DNA of 64,000 nucleotides, from assembly GCF_032062245.1 (NCBI RefSeq), contig NZ_DAMBQF010000002.1:124001-188000 (forward strand), given 5' to 3'. Every line of letters starts with the position of its first letter. Position 1 is the first letter of the stretch. The translations under genes and the position numbers were made by a program. Below the pieces are notes generated by a model. It did not search any database and was not told the origin of the DNA. It saw only the letters and a program-made list of their open reading frames with translations. Below, in pieces: positions 6,385-15,614 of this stretch. Origin of the DNA: Soonwooa sp032062245 (GTDB taxonomy: Bacteria > Bacteroidota > Bacteroidia > Flavobacteriales > Weeksellaceae).

Positions 6385-9294
6385 ATGCTAGCAAGATTAT
6401 TATTTTTCTTGATACCGATTTTCTATTTATCTCAGTCTGTTTATCGGACTGAGTTAGTGCAATATACCGATGGATTGCCGTCTGATAAAGTGTTTGGTAC
6501 TTTCAAAAAAGATAATTTCCTGTATATCTACACCCAAAAAGGGATTTCTGTCTATGATGCTTATGTTTTCGTTCCGCATAAAGATATTTCGTCATCGGTC
6601 TATTTTGCAACCACCGATCAACAAAGTATTTTCTTGGAAGAAACGGGAAAAGGCTTAATAAAACTAAATAATGTCCATAGTAAATTAGAGATTTTATATC
6701 CAGTTAATTTTCGAGATAGTAATCCTAACAACGATCATTTCGAAAATATTTTTTATTATGAAGATAAAGTTTGGTCGACAGATTTTAATCATGTTAAATA
6801 TTTTGATTTAAAAACTAAAAAACAAAAAAGCTTTTTAATTGATAAAAAAAATAAGGATTTAAAATTTAATTTTCAATTTATACCAAGTAAGAAAGGCTTG
6901 TTGATGTTTTCTAAGTTTGGGATTTTTGAGTGGGATAGATCTTTGGATAAAATATCTTTGGTTAAACGAGAAAATATCAATAGCGCAACACAATTAGGCA
7001 ACGATATTTTTGTGACGTCACCCGACGCTTGGCTCGGAAAGCTTGATGAGCAATCCGTTATTCCTAAGCAAGTGCTTTTGACGACTTCTGCAAAGTTTGT
7101 CCAACAGCCGATTTCTAATAACTTGTTGGCTTTTTATGATGAACATCAAGTCTCTACTTTCGATGTTAAAAGCAATAAAACTCAGACGATTGTCCAAAGT
7201 CTCGAAACGATAAATCATGTTTTTTACGATTCAGAAACTGGAATTTTTTGGGTGTCAACCAACAACGGACTTCTTAAAGTTTTTAAAGAACAAAACAAAA
7301 TTCTGAGTATTAATCTTAACAAACCTGTTCCCAAAATTATCGCTGATATTGTAGAAGATCCACTCGGGCAAGTGTGGTTTGCAGATCAACAACAGTTGAT
7401 TTATCGTGAAAATATAGATAAGCAAATTGAGACTTTTCCAATATCTGGGACGCCGACACGTTTGTCTATCGATGGGCAAATGCTGTATGTTGCGACGGAT
7501 GTTGGGATCTTTAGAAAGAAAATAAATGATAATGAGCCATTTGAAAAAATAATTACGAGTGAGAATTATAAAGCGAAGCTTGCTAAGGTTTGGGATTCTA
7601 AAATTTGGGTACTTCCAGATTCTGGACCAATTAGGGTTTATGATTTGTTGAGTTTGAAAGAATTACCAACATTTTTAAATAATAATAAAAGCTTTTTTAG
7701 CATCAATTTATTTAATGATTTGGTGACAAAAGGCGATAAAATGTGGCTTGCAAGTTGGATGCCTCAGGATTTTGGGATTTCTTATTTTGATAAAAAATCG
7801 AAAGCTTTTCAACAAATTACTAAAATTAAAAATAATCATGATTCTTTTATTGCGGATTATTACAATCGCGTAGCTTTTTTGCAAAATGGAAATGTGATTT
7901 TTTCGGCCTACGGCGGATGGAATATCGTTAATCCTGATGGCGTTATTGTAAAGTCGATGAACACTAGAGAATTCAAAATCGGGAATGATAATATCCAAGG
8001 CATTGCGCAAGATTCTAAAGCCAATATTTGGTTCGGAAGTGGAGAAGGTCTGTATCAATTCAATCTTAAAAATGATAAGACGATTCGGCTTTCCAAAATT
8101 GATGGTTTAGCTTCCAATGACGTTACACAAGCCTTTTGTTTGACAAAAGATGATTGGTTGTATTTCTCAAGCGAGTATAATGTTCAAAAAATTTATCTGA
8201 AAACGATTCTTCGTACTGAGTTAATCAATGTTTTAAAATTGACAAGTATTAAAGCCAATAATGAGAATTTAGATTTTGGAGAAAATGAAGTTTTAAAGTT
8301 TAAAGAAAAAGAACTCAATCAATTGGATTTTCATTTTTCTGCATTAAATTTTGCTGACAGAGACAAGCTTATCTATCGATACAGAATTAACAATGAAGAA
8401 TGGACTTATCTCGGAAACGAACCAAAAATTAGCCTTGTAAAGCCTGTTGCAGGAGATTATCTTGTCGAAGTCCAAGTGGGCGACAATCTCGGGAATATCC
8501 AACCAAGAACTTTGAAGTTTAAGTTTTATATTTCAGCACCATTTTATAAAACGTGGTGGTTTTGGTTGTTAAGTCTTTTGTTGGTGGCAATTATGACATT
8601 TAGATTCACTTATTTTTTAGTTCAACAAGAAAAACAAAAAGGTATTCTAAAAAAACGTGCCAAAGAAAATGAAAACAAAATGTTGCGATCGCAGATGAAT
8701 CCTCATTTTTTGTTCAATTCGCTTAATTCGATTAACAGTTTTATCATTCAGAATAAAGACAAAGAAGCGAGTAGATATTTGACATCATTTTCAAAATTGA
8801 TGCGCAAGATTCTCGATAATTCGCAGAAAGAAACGATTAGTCTGAAAGAGGAATTAGAGGCGACAAAACTTTATCTTGATCTCGAAGCAGTACGAATGGA
8901 GCATAAATTTGATTATAATATGATGATTTCTGACGACATGGAACCAGAAGAAGTCAGTATTCCGCCGCTTATTTTGCAACCTTTTTTAGAAAATGCAATT
9001 TGGCATGGTATCAATCATAAAAATGGAAAAGGACATTTGGAAATTAGATTTTCGCGTGATGTTGATAATTTTGAGATGATTGTTATCGAGATCGAAGATG
9101 ACGGTGTCGGCCGAAAAAAAGCCGCTGAGATTAGAAAATCTTCGACGCACAAATCTTATGGTTTAGAAATTACCAAAGGCCGAATTCTTGGTTTGGACAA
9201 AAGAAATCAAGTTGATATTCTTGATTTATACGACGAAAACTCAGTCGGAATAGGAACAAAAGTATTAATCAAAATAATGAATAGACATGATTAA
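6385..9294 (+). CDS. LytS-type sensor histidine kinase with extracellular beta-propeller (module I)
   Basis: A 969-residue membrane sensor kinase. In order it shows a signal peptide (about 1-20), a long periplasmic region of two-component-regulator propeller repeats (for example GLPSDKVFG, GQVWFADQQQLIY, ANIWFGSGEGLYQF), a Y_Y_Y domain (about 635-715, ending PRTLKFKFYISAPFYKTWW), one membrane helix (about 721-745), a coiled stretch, and a His_kinase domain with the phospho-acceptor H774 in QMNPHFLFNSLNSIN and an ATP-binding region (ENAIWHGINHKNG, IEDDGVGRKKA). Such kinases usually sense carbohydrate or cell-surface signals. The gene overlaps the response regulator by 8 bp. The ligand is unknown; the neighbouring GH5 enzyme suggests a polysaccharide product. 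Confidence 0.92.
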   Translation: MLARLLFFLIPIFYLSQSVYRTELVQYTDGLPSDKVFGTFKKDNFLYIYTQKGISVYDAYVFVPHKDISSSVYFATTDQQSIFLEETGKGLIKLNNVHSKLEILYPVNFRDSNPNNDHFENIFYYEDKVWSTDFNHVKYFDLKTKKQKSFLIDKKNKDLKFNFQFIPSKKGLLMFSKFGIFEWDRSLDKISLVKRENINSATQLGNDIFVTSPDAWLGKLDEQSVIPKQVLLTTSAKFVQQPISNNLLAFYDEHQVSTFDVKSNKTQTIVQSLETINHVFYDSETGIFWVSTNNGLLKVFKEQNKILSINLNKPVPKIIADIVEDPLGQVWFADQQQLIYRENIDKQIETFPISGTPTRLSIDGQMLYVATDVGIFRKKINDNEPFEKIITSENYKAKLAKVWDSKIWVLPDSGPIRVYDLLSLKELPTFLNNNKSFFSINLFNDLVTKGDKMWLASWMPQDFGISYFDKKSKAFQQITKIKNNHDSFIADYYNRVAFLQNGNVIFSAYGGWNIVNPDGVIVKSMNTREFKIGNDNIQGIAQDSKANIWFGSGEGLYQFNLKNDKTIRLSKIDGLASNDVTQAFCLTKDDWLYFSSEYNVQKIYLKTILRTELINVLKLTSIKANNENLDFGENEVLKFKEKELNQLDFHFSALNFADRDKLIYRYRINNEEWTYLGNEPKISLVKPVAGDYLVEVQVGDNLGNIQPRTLKFKFYISAPFYKTWWFWLLSLLLVAIMTFRFTYFLVQQEKQKGILKKRAKENENKMLRSQMNPHFLFNSLNSINSFIIQNKDKEASRYLTSFSKLMRKILDNSQKETISLKEELEATKLYLDLEAVRMEHKFDYNMMISDDMEPEEVSIPPLILQPFLENAIWHGINHKNGKGHLEIRFSRDVDNFEMIVIEIEDDGVGRKKAAEIRKSSTHKSYGLEITKGRILGLDKRNQVDILDLYDENSVGIGTKVLIKIMNRHD

Positions 9295-10027
9295 AACTAT
9301 TATTTTGGATGATGAGAAACATTGCCTTATCACCTTAGAACATCTTCTTAAACAGGTTGATGATGTCGAGATATTGGCGATTTTGCAAGACAGTCGCGAA
9401 GCGAAAGCAGCAATAGATAGCTTAAAACCAGATATTGTTTTTCTGGATATCGAAATGCCAAATCTTACAGGTTTTGAAGTTTTGGAACAGTTTGAATCTT
9501 TTGATTTTAAATTCGTTTTTACGACGGCTTACAATCAATATGCGATTAAAGCTTTGAAAATGAGTGCGCTAGATTACCTTCTAAAACCTATTTCTGTGGA
9601 AGATATTCAGGAACTTTTAGAAAGATTTCGACAGGATCAACTCTTTGTTTCAAAAGAACAATTGAGTAATGTTTATAAATTTGATAAAGAAAAAATCCAA
9701 GATAGGATTGCGCTATCGGTGCAAGAAGGCTTATTGTTTGTGATGATCGAAGATATTATGTATGTAGAGGCTAGTGGTTCTTATTGCAATATCGTGATGA
9801 AAGATCAAACCAAACACCTTATTAGTAAAGGAATTTCGATGTTTGAAGAAGTGTTGAGCGATCAACCAAATTTTTTCCGAGCGCACAAATCTTACATTAT
9901 TAATTTGAAATTTGTTAAACAATATATTCGTGGAGATGGCGGCGAAATCGTGATGAATGACGGAAAATTCGTCAACATCAGTCGTGCGAAAAAGACAGAA
10001 TTTCTCAATCTTTTCCAAAAGATATAA
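9287..10027 (+). CDS. LytTR-family response regulator (module I)
   Basis: A 246-residue DNA-binding response regulator. The receiver domain (1-120) has the acidic pair D8-D9, the phospho-acceptor D54 in VFLDIEMP, the TTAYNQYAIKAL segment and the K in YLLKPI. The LytTR DNA-binding domain occupies about 140-246 (IMYVEASGSYCNIV, FFRAHKSYIINLKFV, ISRAKKTEFL). Its start codon lies 8 bp inside the kinase gene, so translation is probably coupled. I infer that it binds the 21-bp direct repeats at 6247-6288 and 10049-10090, controlling its own operon and the GH5 gene that follows. Confidence 0.95.
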   Translation: MIKTIILDDEKHCLITLEHLLKQVDDVEILAILQDSREAKAAIDSLKPDIVFLDIEMPNLTGFEVLEQFESFDFKFVFTTAYNQYAIKALKMSALDYLLKPISVEDIQELLERFRQDQLFVSKEQLSNVYKFDKEKIQDRIALSVQEGLLFVMIEDIMYVEASGSYCNIVMKDQTKHLISKGISMFEEVLSDQPNFFRAHKSYIINLKFVKQYIRGDGGEIVMNDGKFVNISRAKKTEFLNLFQKI

Positions 10028-10048
10028 AATGAGATTGGTGGGCAAAAT

Positions 10049-10090
10049 CTCACCATTCGACAACTGAAACTCGCCATTCGACAATTGGCA
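10049..10090 (+). promoter_or_regulatory. Two 21-bp-phased direct repeats upstream of the GH5 gene, second copy of the LytTR-like operator
   Basis: Units 10049-10069 and 10070-10090 share C(T)C(A/G)CCATTCGACAA and match 6247-6288 closely; the second unit here and 6268-6288 are nearly identical. A TTGACATTTG at 10113 stands at the same distance (one base longer) as TTGATATTTG in the first copy. The -7 region here is poor, fitting an activator-dependent promoter. Confidence 0.65.
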
Positions 10091-10152
10091 GTCAAATACT
10101 TACAGATTAATGTTGACATTTGGATTATCATAAAACAAATAAAATATTAATT

Positions 10153-11445
10153 ATGAAAACAAAAATTACATTATTTGCTGCGATGATAGTGTTTGCATTT
10201 TCCCAAGCACAGTATCTAAAAGTTGAAGGCAAAACTTTAAAAACAGCCAACGGCACACCTCTCATCCTAAAGGGAATGAATTATTCAATCTTGGATGATG
10301 GCGATGTAGACTTTAACGTGGCTTCCACTTACCAAACCAAAATTAACGAGTTTGTAAAAACTGGAGCCAATGCTATCAGAATACCTTGGAATACCAATGG
10401 TGTGCATTGGAGAGATGTAAATGCACCAGGAACATTACAATCTTATATTGACAACGGAAAATTAGCAGCATTTATCGATTATTGCACTAGTAAAGGACTT
10501 TACACAATTTTGGAAATTCATGATCTAACTTGTTCTAATGATTGGCCAACTTTCAACAACAAGATTATGAGTTTTTGGAAACAAACTGCCATCAAAAATA
10601 TTATAAATGCGCGCCAAGATCGTGTGATTATTAACATCGCCAACGAGTTTGGGAATGATACCGCTTGGGGTGGTAACACAACAGATTTTACTAACAATTA
10701 TGCAGCAGCAGTTGCTAGCTTAAGAACAGAAGGTTATAAAGTCCCAATTATGATCGATGCGCCAGATTGTGGTATGGCGTCTACTACCTTGGTTAACAAT
10801 TCTGCAGCGACTATTTACAATGCCGATAATCTTAAAAATGTCATTTTTTCTGCGCACACTTATTGGGTAGGTTATGCAAATAACAATGCAGCAATTGATG
10901 CTAAAATGTTGGAAATGAAAAATAGTCCATATTATTTCTTTCTAGGTGAAATTGCGAATATTCAGGATGCTAATGCTTGTGGAGATACGGATATCAATCA
11001 TATTTATAAACGAGTTTTGACAAAAGCCTGCGAATATGGCATCGGATGGTTGGCTTGGAGTTATTATAAAGATTGTGCAGCGCAACGTCAAGTGACAACA
11101 ACAGGTATGTTTGCTAACCTAACCACTTATGGAAATGATATTGTCAACAATTCTGTATACGGATTAAAGTCAACAACTTGTTACAGTACGTTAGCCGTAG
11201 GTAACCAAATGCTGGATATGAAAGGCGTGCGAATCGTTCCAAATCCTGTTAAAGATGATTTCAAAATTGAGTCTGACAAAAAAGTATTGTCTGTTCAAGC
11301 CTTTGACTTTAGCGGGAAACTTTTAAAACTAAAAACAACTGATAACCATGAATTCAAGATTCAAGCTTCTACAAGTGTCGTTAATCTAAAAATAAAACTA
11401 GAAGACGGCAGCGAAGTGACGAAGAAGTTAATCATTGAGAAGTAA
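10153..11445 (+). CDS. Secreted glycoside hydrolase family 5 protein with T9SS type A sorting domain
   Basis: A 430-residue secreted enzyme. It has a signal peptide ending about residue 19 (AFSQAQ), a GH5 (clan A) barrel from about 20 to 340 and a T9SS sorting domain from about 355 (VRIVPNPVKDDF ... KKLIIEK). Predicted catalytic residues are the acid/base E165 in IANEFGND and the nucleophile E266 in FFLGEIAN, with the family's H-x-Y at 235-237 (SAHTYW). GH5 members cleave beta-1,4-linked glucans or mannans; the substrate here cannot be told. The ATG at 10153 was chosen over an in-frame upstream start at 10120 because it gives a clean signal peptide. Export through T9SS and surface anchoring or release is expected. 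Confidence 0.88.
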   Translation: MKTKITLFAAMIVFAFSQAQYLKVEGKTLKTANGTPLILKGMNYSILDDGDVDFNVASTYQTKINEFVKTGANAIRIPWNTNGVHWRDVNAPGTLQSYIDNGKLAAFIDYCTSKGLYTILEIHDLTCSNDWPTFNNKIMSFWKQTAIKNIINARQDRVIINIANEFGNDTAWGGNTTDFTNNYAAAVASLRTEGYKVPIMIDAPDCGMASTTLVNNSAATIYNADNLKNVIFSAHTYWVGYANNNAAIDAKMLEMKNSPYYFFLGEIANIQDANACGDTDINHIYKRVLTKACEYGIGWLAWSYYKDCAAQRQVTTTGMFANLTTYGNDIVNNSVYGLKSTTCYSTLAVGNQMLDMKGVRIVPNPVKDDFKIESDKKVLSVQAFDFSGKLLKLKTTDNHEFKIQASTSVVNLKIKLEDGSEVTKKLIIEK

Positions 11446-11482
11446 TGTTTTCATTATGAGTCTTCGGATTCGACTATTGTGT

Positions 11483-11542
11483 GTCGCTGCAGAAGCGGTT
11501 AAGTTAAAGCTGAAAAATAGTTTAATCTCAATCTGCAGCGAC
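11483..11542. repeat. GC-rich inverted repeat downstream of the GH5 gene
   Basis: GTCGCTGCAGA (11483-11493) is perfectly complementary to TCTGCAGCGAC (11532-11542) across a 38-base loop. No T run follows, so it is not a standard terminator. It may mark transcript processing between the GH5 gene and the next T9SS gene, or be a degraded palindromic element. Confidence 0.6.
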
Positions 11543-11651
11543 TTTCTAAATCATTCTACGAGTTTTCATTAATGAAATTTCAACAATCAATTCAGGTTTG
11601 TGAAAAGGATGAAAGATGCTAGAATTTATTTAAACTTTTAAAAATTAACCC

Positions 11652-12128
11652 ATGAAAAAAAAACAATTATTAATAATGATTGTGCTATTGATTTCTTCTA
11701 AAGGAATTGCGCAACAATCGTTCAACGCTAGTGGTGGCAGTACCAATGGCGCATCTGGAAGTATCGCTTTTTCGATTGGTCAAGCTTTTACTAAAAGTAC
11801 TTTTACAAGCACCTTTTCTGCAACGGAAGGCGTTCATCAAGCTTACGAAATTTCGAATTTGGGCGTTGACGATAATCCTTCGATTGTTCTAGAAATGAAA
11901 GTCTATCCCAATCCCACCTCATCCATTCTATTCTTGAATTTTGCAGATTTTGCCAAAAGAAGTTCCTCTTATGAACTTTTCGACACGTCTGGAAAAATGA
12001 TTAGAAATGCTAAAATTCAAAGCAAAGAGTCACAAATTGATTTGCAGCAAAGTCCTTCGGGAATATATATCTTGAAAGTTTCAGCTGAAAATGTCGTGTT
12101 GAAAACATTTAAAATCATCAAAAAGTAA
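11652..12128 (+). CDS. Small secreted protein with T9SS type A sorting domain
   Basis: A 158-residue protein with a signal peptide (MKKKQLLIMIVLLISSKGIAQ region), a short glycine/serine-rich beta segment (ASGGSTNGASGSIAFSIG ... ATEGVHQAYEI) of a type common in Flavobacteriia, and a T9SS sorting tail from about 85 (MKVYPNPTSSILFLNF ... LKTFKIIKK). No enzymatic motif is seen. It is 206 bp after the GH5 gene and 43 bp before the next gene, with no clear promoter, so an extended module I transcript is possible. Function unknown. Confidence 0.8.
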   Translation: MKKKQLLIMIVLLISSKGIAQQSFNASGGSTNGASGSIAFSIGQAFTKSTFTSTFSATEGVHQAYEISNLGVDDNPSIVLEMKVYPNPTSSILFLNFADFAKRSSSYELFDTSGKMIRNAKIQSKESQIDLQQSPSGIYILKVSAENVVLKTFKIIKK

Positions 12129-12171
12129 TTTACCAAATCATTAAAAAATAACAACTAAAAACAACATAACC

Positions 12172-13590
12172 ATGAAAAATTTTACTCTTAAAGTGCTTGC
12201 GATTTTTATTCTTTTGCTTTTCCAAGGAATTTATGCGCAATCACCGAATCTCATTAGTTATCAAGCGATCGTAAGAGGCGCAGGAAATGCACTTGCCGCT
12301 AATAAAAGTATCGGGGTGAAAGTAAGCATTTTGCAAACTTCCGCATCTGGAACTGTGGTTTACCAGGAATCATTCACCCCAAATCCAACGACAAATGCAA
12401 ACGGTCTACTTACTTTGCAAATTGGTTCTGGAACTCCAATTACCGGCACTTTAGCTGGAATTAACTGGAACACAGGTCCCTATTTTGTAAAAACGGAAAT
12501 TGATCCGAACGGCGGAACTGCTTATTCACTTATATCAACTTCTCAACTATTAAGTGTTCCTTATGCATTGAGCGCAAAAACTGCACAATCTGTTGCAGGA
12601 ATTTCAGGAACCGTGAATAAAATTTCTAAATTTTCACCAACTGGAACACAGCTGGGAGATTCACAAATAAGTGATGATGGCAGCGCAGTTGGTATTGGTA
12701 CGAATTTACCAAGCTATAAACTAGATGTTGTACATGGAGGTTTAACCGGAATTAGAAACAAATCCACCTCAAGTTACTCTTTAATAGATATTGATGCTTT
12801 TAATGGAGATGCAGCACTGCGTTTTGCAAAAAATGGTGTAAGACAATGGAATATTAGAAATAATCCCGCAAACGACAACCTGCAAGTTTTTGAATTAGAA
12901 GGTGGTGGTGAAAGATTAACTATTGAAAATACCACGGGAAATGTGGGAATTAACATGAGTACACCAACTGCTCGTCTTCATGTGGGAGGAAATTTCACAG
13001 CAACAGGAGTAAAAGCGTTTACAATTGATCACCCATTAGATCCTGAAAACAAAATTCTTCGCCATTTTTCAATAGAGAGCAACGAAGTTCTGAATATCTA
13101 CAGTGGAAATGCAAAAACTGATGCAAACGGGAAAGCAACCGTAAAATTACCAGATTATTTTGGTACCATCAATAAGGATTTCAGATATCAGTTAACAGTG
13201 ATCGGAACTTTTGCACAGGCAATTATTTCTAAAAAAATATCCGACAACCAATTCGAAATCAGTACCAATCAACCTAATGTCGAAGTAAGCTGGGAAGTGA
13301 AGGGGGTACGAAACGATCCTTACATGCAAAATGTTAATACCTTGAAAGCCGAAGAAGCAAAGCCTGCGAACATGATTGGGAAATACATCGAACCAAAAGC
13401 CTATAAATTTCCTGAAAACAGAGGAATCAACTTTAACAGTTCGAAGAGTGATGAAGGATCTTTGAGTTCAAAAACTAAAGTATCAGCAAATCAAAAAGCT
13501 GTACAAAATTCTGGAGGCAGCCTTGAACAACCTAAACCAAAATCTGTTCAGAACAAAGCAAAAACTACCGGCAAAGAAAGTATCAATTAG
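12172..13590 (+). CDS. Secreted fibre-like protein, function unknown
   Basis: A 472-residue protein with a signal peptide (to about residue 22). Residues 25-140 form a beta-rich domain beginning SPNLISYQAIVRGAGNALA and ending VPYALSAKTA, which is widespread at the N-terminus of Bacteroidota surface fibre-like proteins. Two tail-fibre-like motifs follow (SAVGIGTNLPSYKLDV and GNVGINMSTPTARLHV), then a conserved-looking module about 285-395 (LPDYFGTINKDFRYQLTVIG, VEVSWEVKGVRNDPY) and a low-complexity serine/lysine-rich tail. There is no T9SS sorting domain, unlike its neighbours. It may assemble with or display the adjacent secreted proteins (inference). Confidence 0.75.
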   Translation: MKNFTLKVLAIFILLLFQGIYAQSPNLISYQAIVRGAGNALAANKSIGVKVSILQTSASGTVVYQESFTPNPTTNANGLLTLQIGSGTPITGTLAGINWNTGPYFVKTEIDPNGGTAYSLISTSQLLSVPYALSAKTAQSVAGISGTVNKISKFSPTGTQLGDSQISDDGSAVGIGTNLPSYKLDVVHGGLTGIRNKSTSSYSLIDIDAFNGDAALRFAKNGVRQWNIRNNPANDNLQVFELEGGGERLTIENTTGNVGINMSTPTARLHVGGNFTATGVKAFTIDHPLDPENKILRHFSIESNEVLNIYSGNAKTDANGKATVKLPDYFGTINKDFRYQLTVIGTFAQAIISKKISDNQFEISTNQPNVEVSWEVKGVRNDPYMQNVNTLKAEEAKPANMIGKYIEPKAYKFPENRGINFNSSKSDEGSLSSKTKVSANQKAVQNSGGSLEQPKPKSVQNKAKTTGKESIN

Positions 13591-13621
13591 TATTTTGAGA
13601 AGTTTTTTACATAATAATGAA

Positions 13622-13652
13622 AGGGGATTCGTTGAGAAACGGATTCCTTTTT
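13622..13652 (+). terminator. Terminator ending module I
   Basis: GGGATTCGTT pairs with AACGGATTCC through eight Watson-Crick and two G-U pairs around a short loop, followed by a run of seven T. Confidence 0.75.
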
Positions 13653-13758
13653 TTATTGTGCTCTGAATTTTTGTTAAGTTCTAAAAAAAACCATAATGAG
13701 TTGAAATTTAATTTCATCAACCATTTGGTTTCAAAACTTCTACAATCAATTTTTTAAC

Positions 13759-13766
13759 TATCTTTG
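13759..13766 (+). promoter_or_regulatory. Promoter -7 box TATCTTTG
   Basis: Exact TAnnTTTG match followed by CC, 23 bases before the ATG at 13790. Confidence 0.6.
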
Positions 13767-13789
13767 CCAAAATATTTTTAAAATTCTAA

Positions 13790-15136
13790 ATGGACCCCGA
13801 TAGTTTAGTCAAACTTCTTATTGCGCTATTATTAGTGCTACTCAATGGCTTTTTCGTAGCCGCAGAATTTTCAATCGTTAAAGTACGTTACTCTCAAATC
13901 CAGCTAAAAGCGGCGGAAGGTAACAAAATGGCAAAACAAGCCGAACACATCATCAAGCATCTTGATGAGTATCTATCAGCGACGCAGCTTGGTATTACCC
14001 TCGCTTCACTAGCTTTAGGTTGGGTAGGAGAAAGTGCTTTGCATCATATTATCGAAGATGCTTTTCATTATTTTGGTTTAGACATTTCTCAGACAACCAT
14101 TACAACAATTTCAGTTGTTTGTAGTTTTATGTTAATTACAATTATGCACATTGTTTTTGGAGAATTAGTTCCGAAATCTATTGCGATTCGTAAGTCCGAA
14201 CCTACAACTTTCTTCATTGCAACGCCACTTCGTTTGTTTTATAATATTTTCAAACCATTTATTTGGTTAATGAATTCATTATCAAATGGTTTTTTACGAT
14301 TAATCAACATCAATCCAGCAACGGATCAAGATATTCACTCAACCGAAGAATTGCAACTTTTAGTAAAGCAAAGTGCCGACAGTGGCGAAATCCAAGAGGA
14401 GAACTACGAGATTATCAAAAACGCTTTTGACTTTACAGATCATAACGCAAAACAAATTATGATTCCAAGACAGAACATCGTTTCTGTAGATATCGAGGAC
14501 GATCGCGAAGAGATTATCAACCAATTAATGGAAAGTGGATATTCTCGTATCCCTGTCTATGAAGGCTCCATCGATAATATTATTGGTATTTTTTATACTA
14601 AAGAAATTATCCGAGAATATATCAAAAGCAAAGGCGAATTGTCGCATGATGATCTTAAACGATTGATGCGTGAAGCTTACTTTGTGGTTGGTAGTAAAAA
14701 AATATCGGATTTGCTTAAAATTTTCCAACAGAAAAAACAACATTTAGCAGTTGTTATTGATGAGTTTGGTGGTACAGAAGGTATTATCACGTTGGAAGAT
14801 ATTTTGGAAGAATTGGTTGGCGAAATCCAAGATGAGGAAGATGAAGAAGAGAAAATCGTTGATGAAGTTGCAAACAATGTGTATTGGGTGCAAGCGACGC
14901 AGCCTTTGGAAGAAATTAATGAGTTTTTACCAAAACCTTTCCCAGCTTCAGAAGAAGCAGATTATAACACTTTAGCTGGATTTATCTTGAAAGAGCTAGA
15001 GGATATTCCAGAGGAAAACCAAGAGTTTGATTGTAACGATTATCATATCAAAATTCTGAAAATGCAAAATAAAAGTGTAGAAGTTGTCGAACTCATCTAC
15101 ACACCGCACGAGCCAGATTTTGATGTGGAAGCTTAA
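13790..15136 (+). CDS. CNNM/CorC-type membrane protein with CBS domains (hemolysin family)
   Basis: A 448-residue integral membrane protein. It has a DUF21/CNNM domain with about four hydrophobic segments (residues 5-190, with VLLNGFFVAAEFSIVKVR and HIVFGELVPKSIAIRKSE), a pair of CBS domains (about 215-335, including MIPRQNIVSVDIED and GTEGIITLEDILEELVGEIQDE) and a C-terminal CorC_HlyC domain (about 350-440). Family members are linked to Mg2+ or other divalent cation efflux; the old name hemolysin is misleading. It stands alone behind its own promoter. Confidence 0.9.
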   Translation: MDPDSLVKLLIALLLVLLNGFFVAAEFSIVKVRYSQIQLKAAEGNKMAKQAEHIIKHLDEYLSATQLGITLASLALGWVGESALHHIIEDAFHYFGLDISQTTITTISVVCSFMLITIMHIVFGELVPKSIAIRKSEPTTFFIATPLRLFYNIFKPFIWLMNSLSNGFLRLININPATDQDIHSTEELQLLVKQSADSGEIQEENYEIIKNAFDFTDHNAKQIMIPRQNIVSVDIEDDREEIINQLMESGYSRIPVYEGSIDNIIGIFYTKEIIREYIKSKGELSHDDLKRLMREAYFVVGSKKISDLLKIFQQKKQHLAVVIDEFGGTEGIITLEDILEELVGEIQDEEDEEEKIVDEVANNVYWVQATQPLEEINEFLPKPFPASEEADYNTLAGFILKELEDIPEENQEFDCNDYHIKILKMQNKSVEVVELIYTPHEPDFDVEA

Positions 15137-15258
15137 TAATTTTAAACCAAAAAGATTTATTGTAAACTAACGTTTTTTTGAGAACTAAGTTTCAATAATA
15201 TTTAAATAAAACTATTTTGCTTTTTTATGGTTTTAAATGAAATTTTAAATTTTAAAAA

Positions 15259-15561
15259 ATGAAAATCTATAATCACGATTCTTTTGATAAACCGCAACGC
15301 CAGTACGAAAAAGACGTTTTGGTTTTGGAAAAAGAAGATGAAATCTATAAGTTGGTTTTATATAATGACGATGTTAATACATTCGATTTTGTAACGGATT
15401 GCCTTATTGAGATTTGTAAACATACGTTAGAACAAGCCGAACAATGTACAATGTTAGTGCATTACAAAGGGAAATGTACAGTGAAAACTGGCGATTTGGA
15501 TTTGTTAAAACCAATGAATCAAATGTTGTCCGAACGTGGATTAACCTGCGAAATTTTATAA
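15259..15561 (+). CDS. clpS: ATP-dependent Clp protease adaptor ClpS
   Basis: A 100-residue adaptor that delivers N-degron substrates to ClpA/ClpC. The core has the family motifs YKLVLYNDDVNTFDFV (about 30-46), the helix segment around EQAEQCTMLVHYKGKCTVKTG and the C-terminal strand LSERGLTCEI. The N-terminal 25 residues are a flexible charged extension. A weak -7-like TATTTTG is at 15213-15219. The gene ends before a symmetrical terminator. Confidence 0.94.
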   Translation: MKIYNHDSFDKPQRQYEKDVLVLEKEDEIYKLVLYNDDVNTFDFVTDCLIEICKHTLEQAEQCTMLVHYKGKCTVKTGDLDLLKPMNQMLSERGLTCEIL

Positions 15562-15583
15562 ACAAATTAATTTTAAACATAAC

Positions 15584-15611
15584 AAAAAGTCCCGAAATTT
15601 CGGGACTTTTT
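15584..15611. terminator. Bidirectional terminator between clpS and the convergent DUF4230 gene
   Basis: A perfect palindrome, AAAAAGTCCCGAAA with TTTCGGGACTTTTT, flanked by A and T tracts, serving both converging genes. Confidence 0.92.
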
Positions 15612-15614
15612 GTT

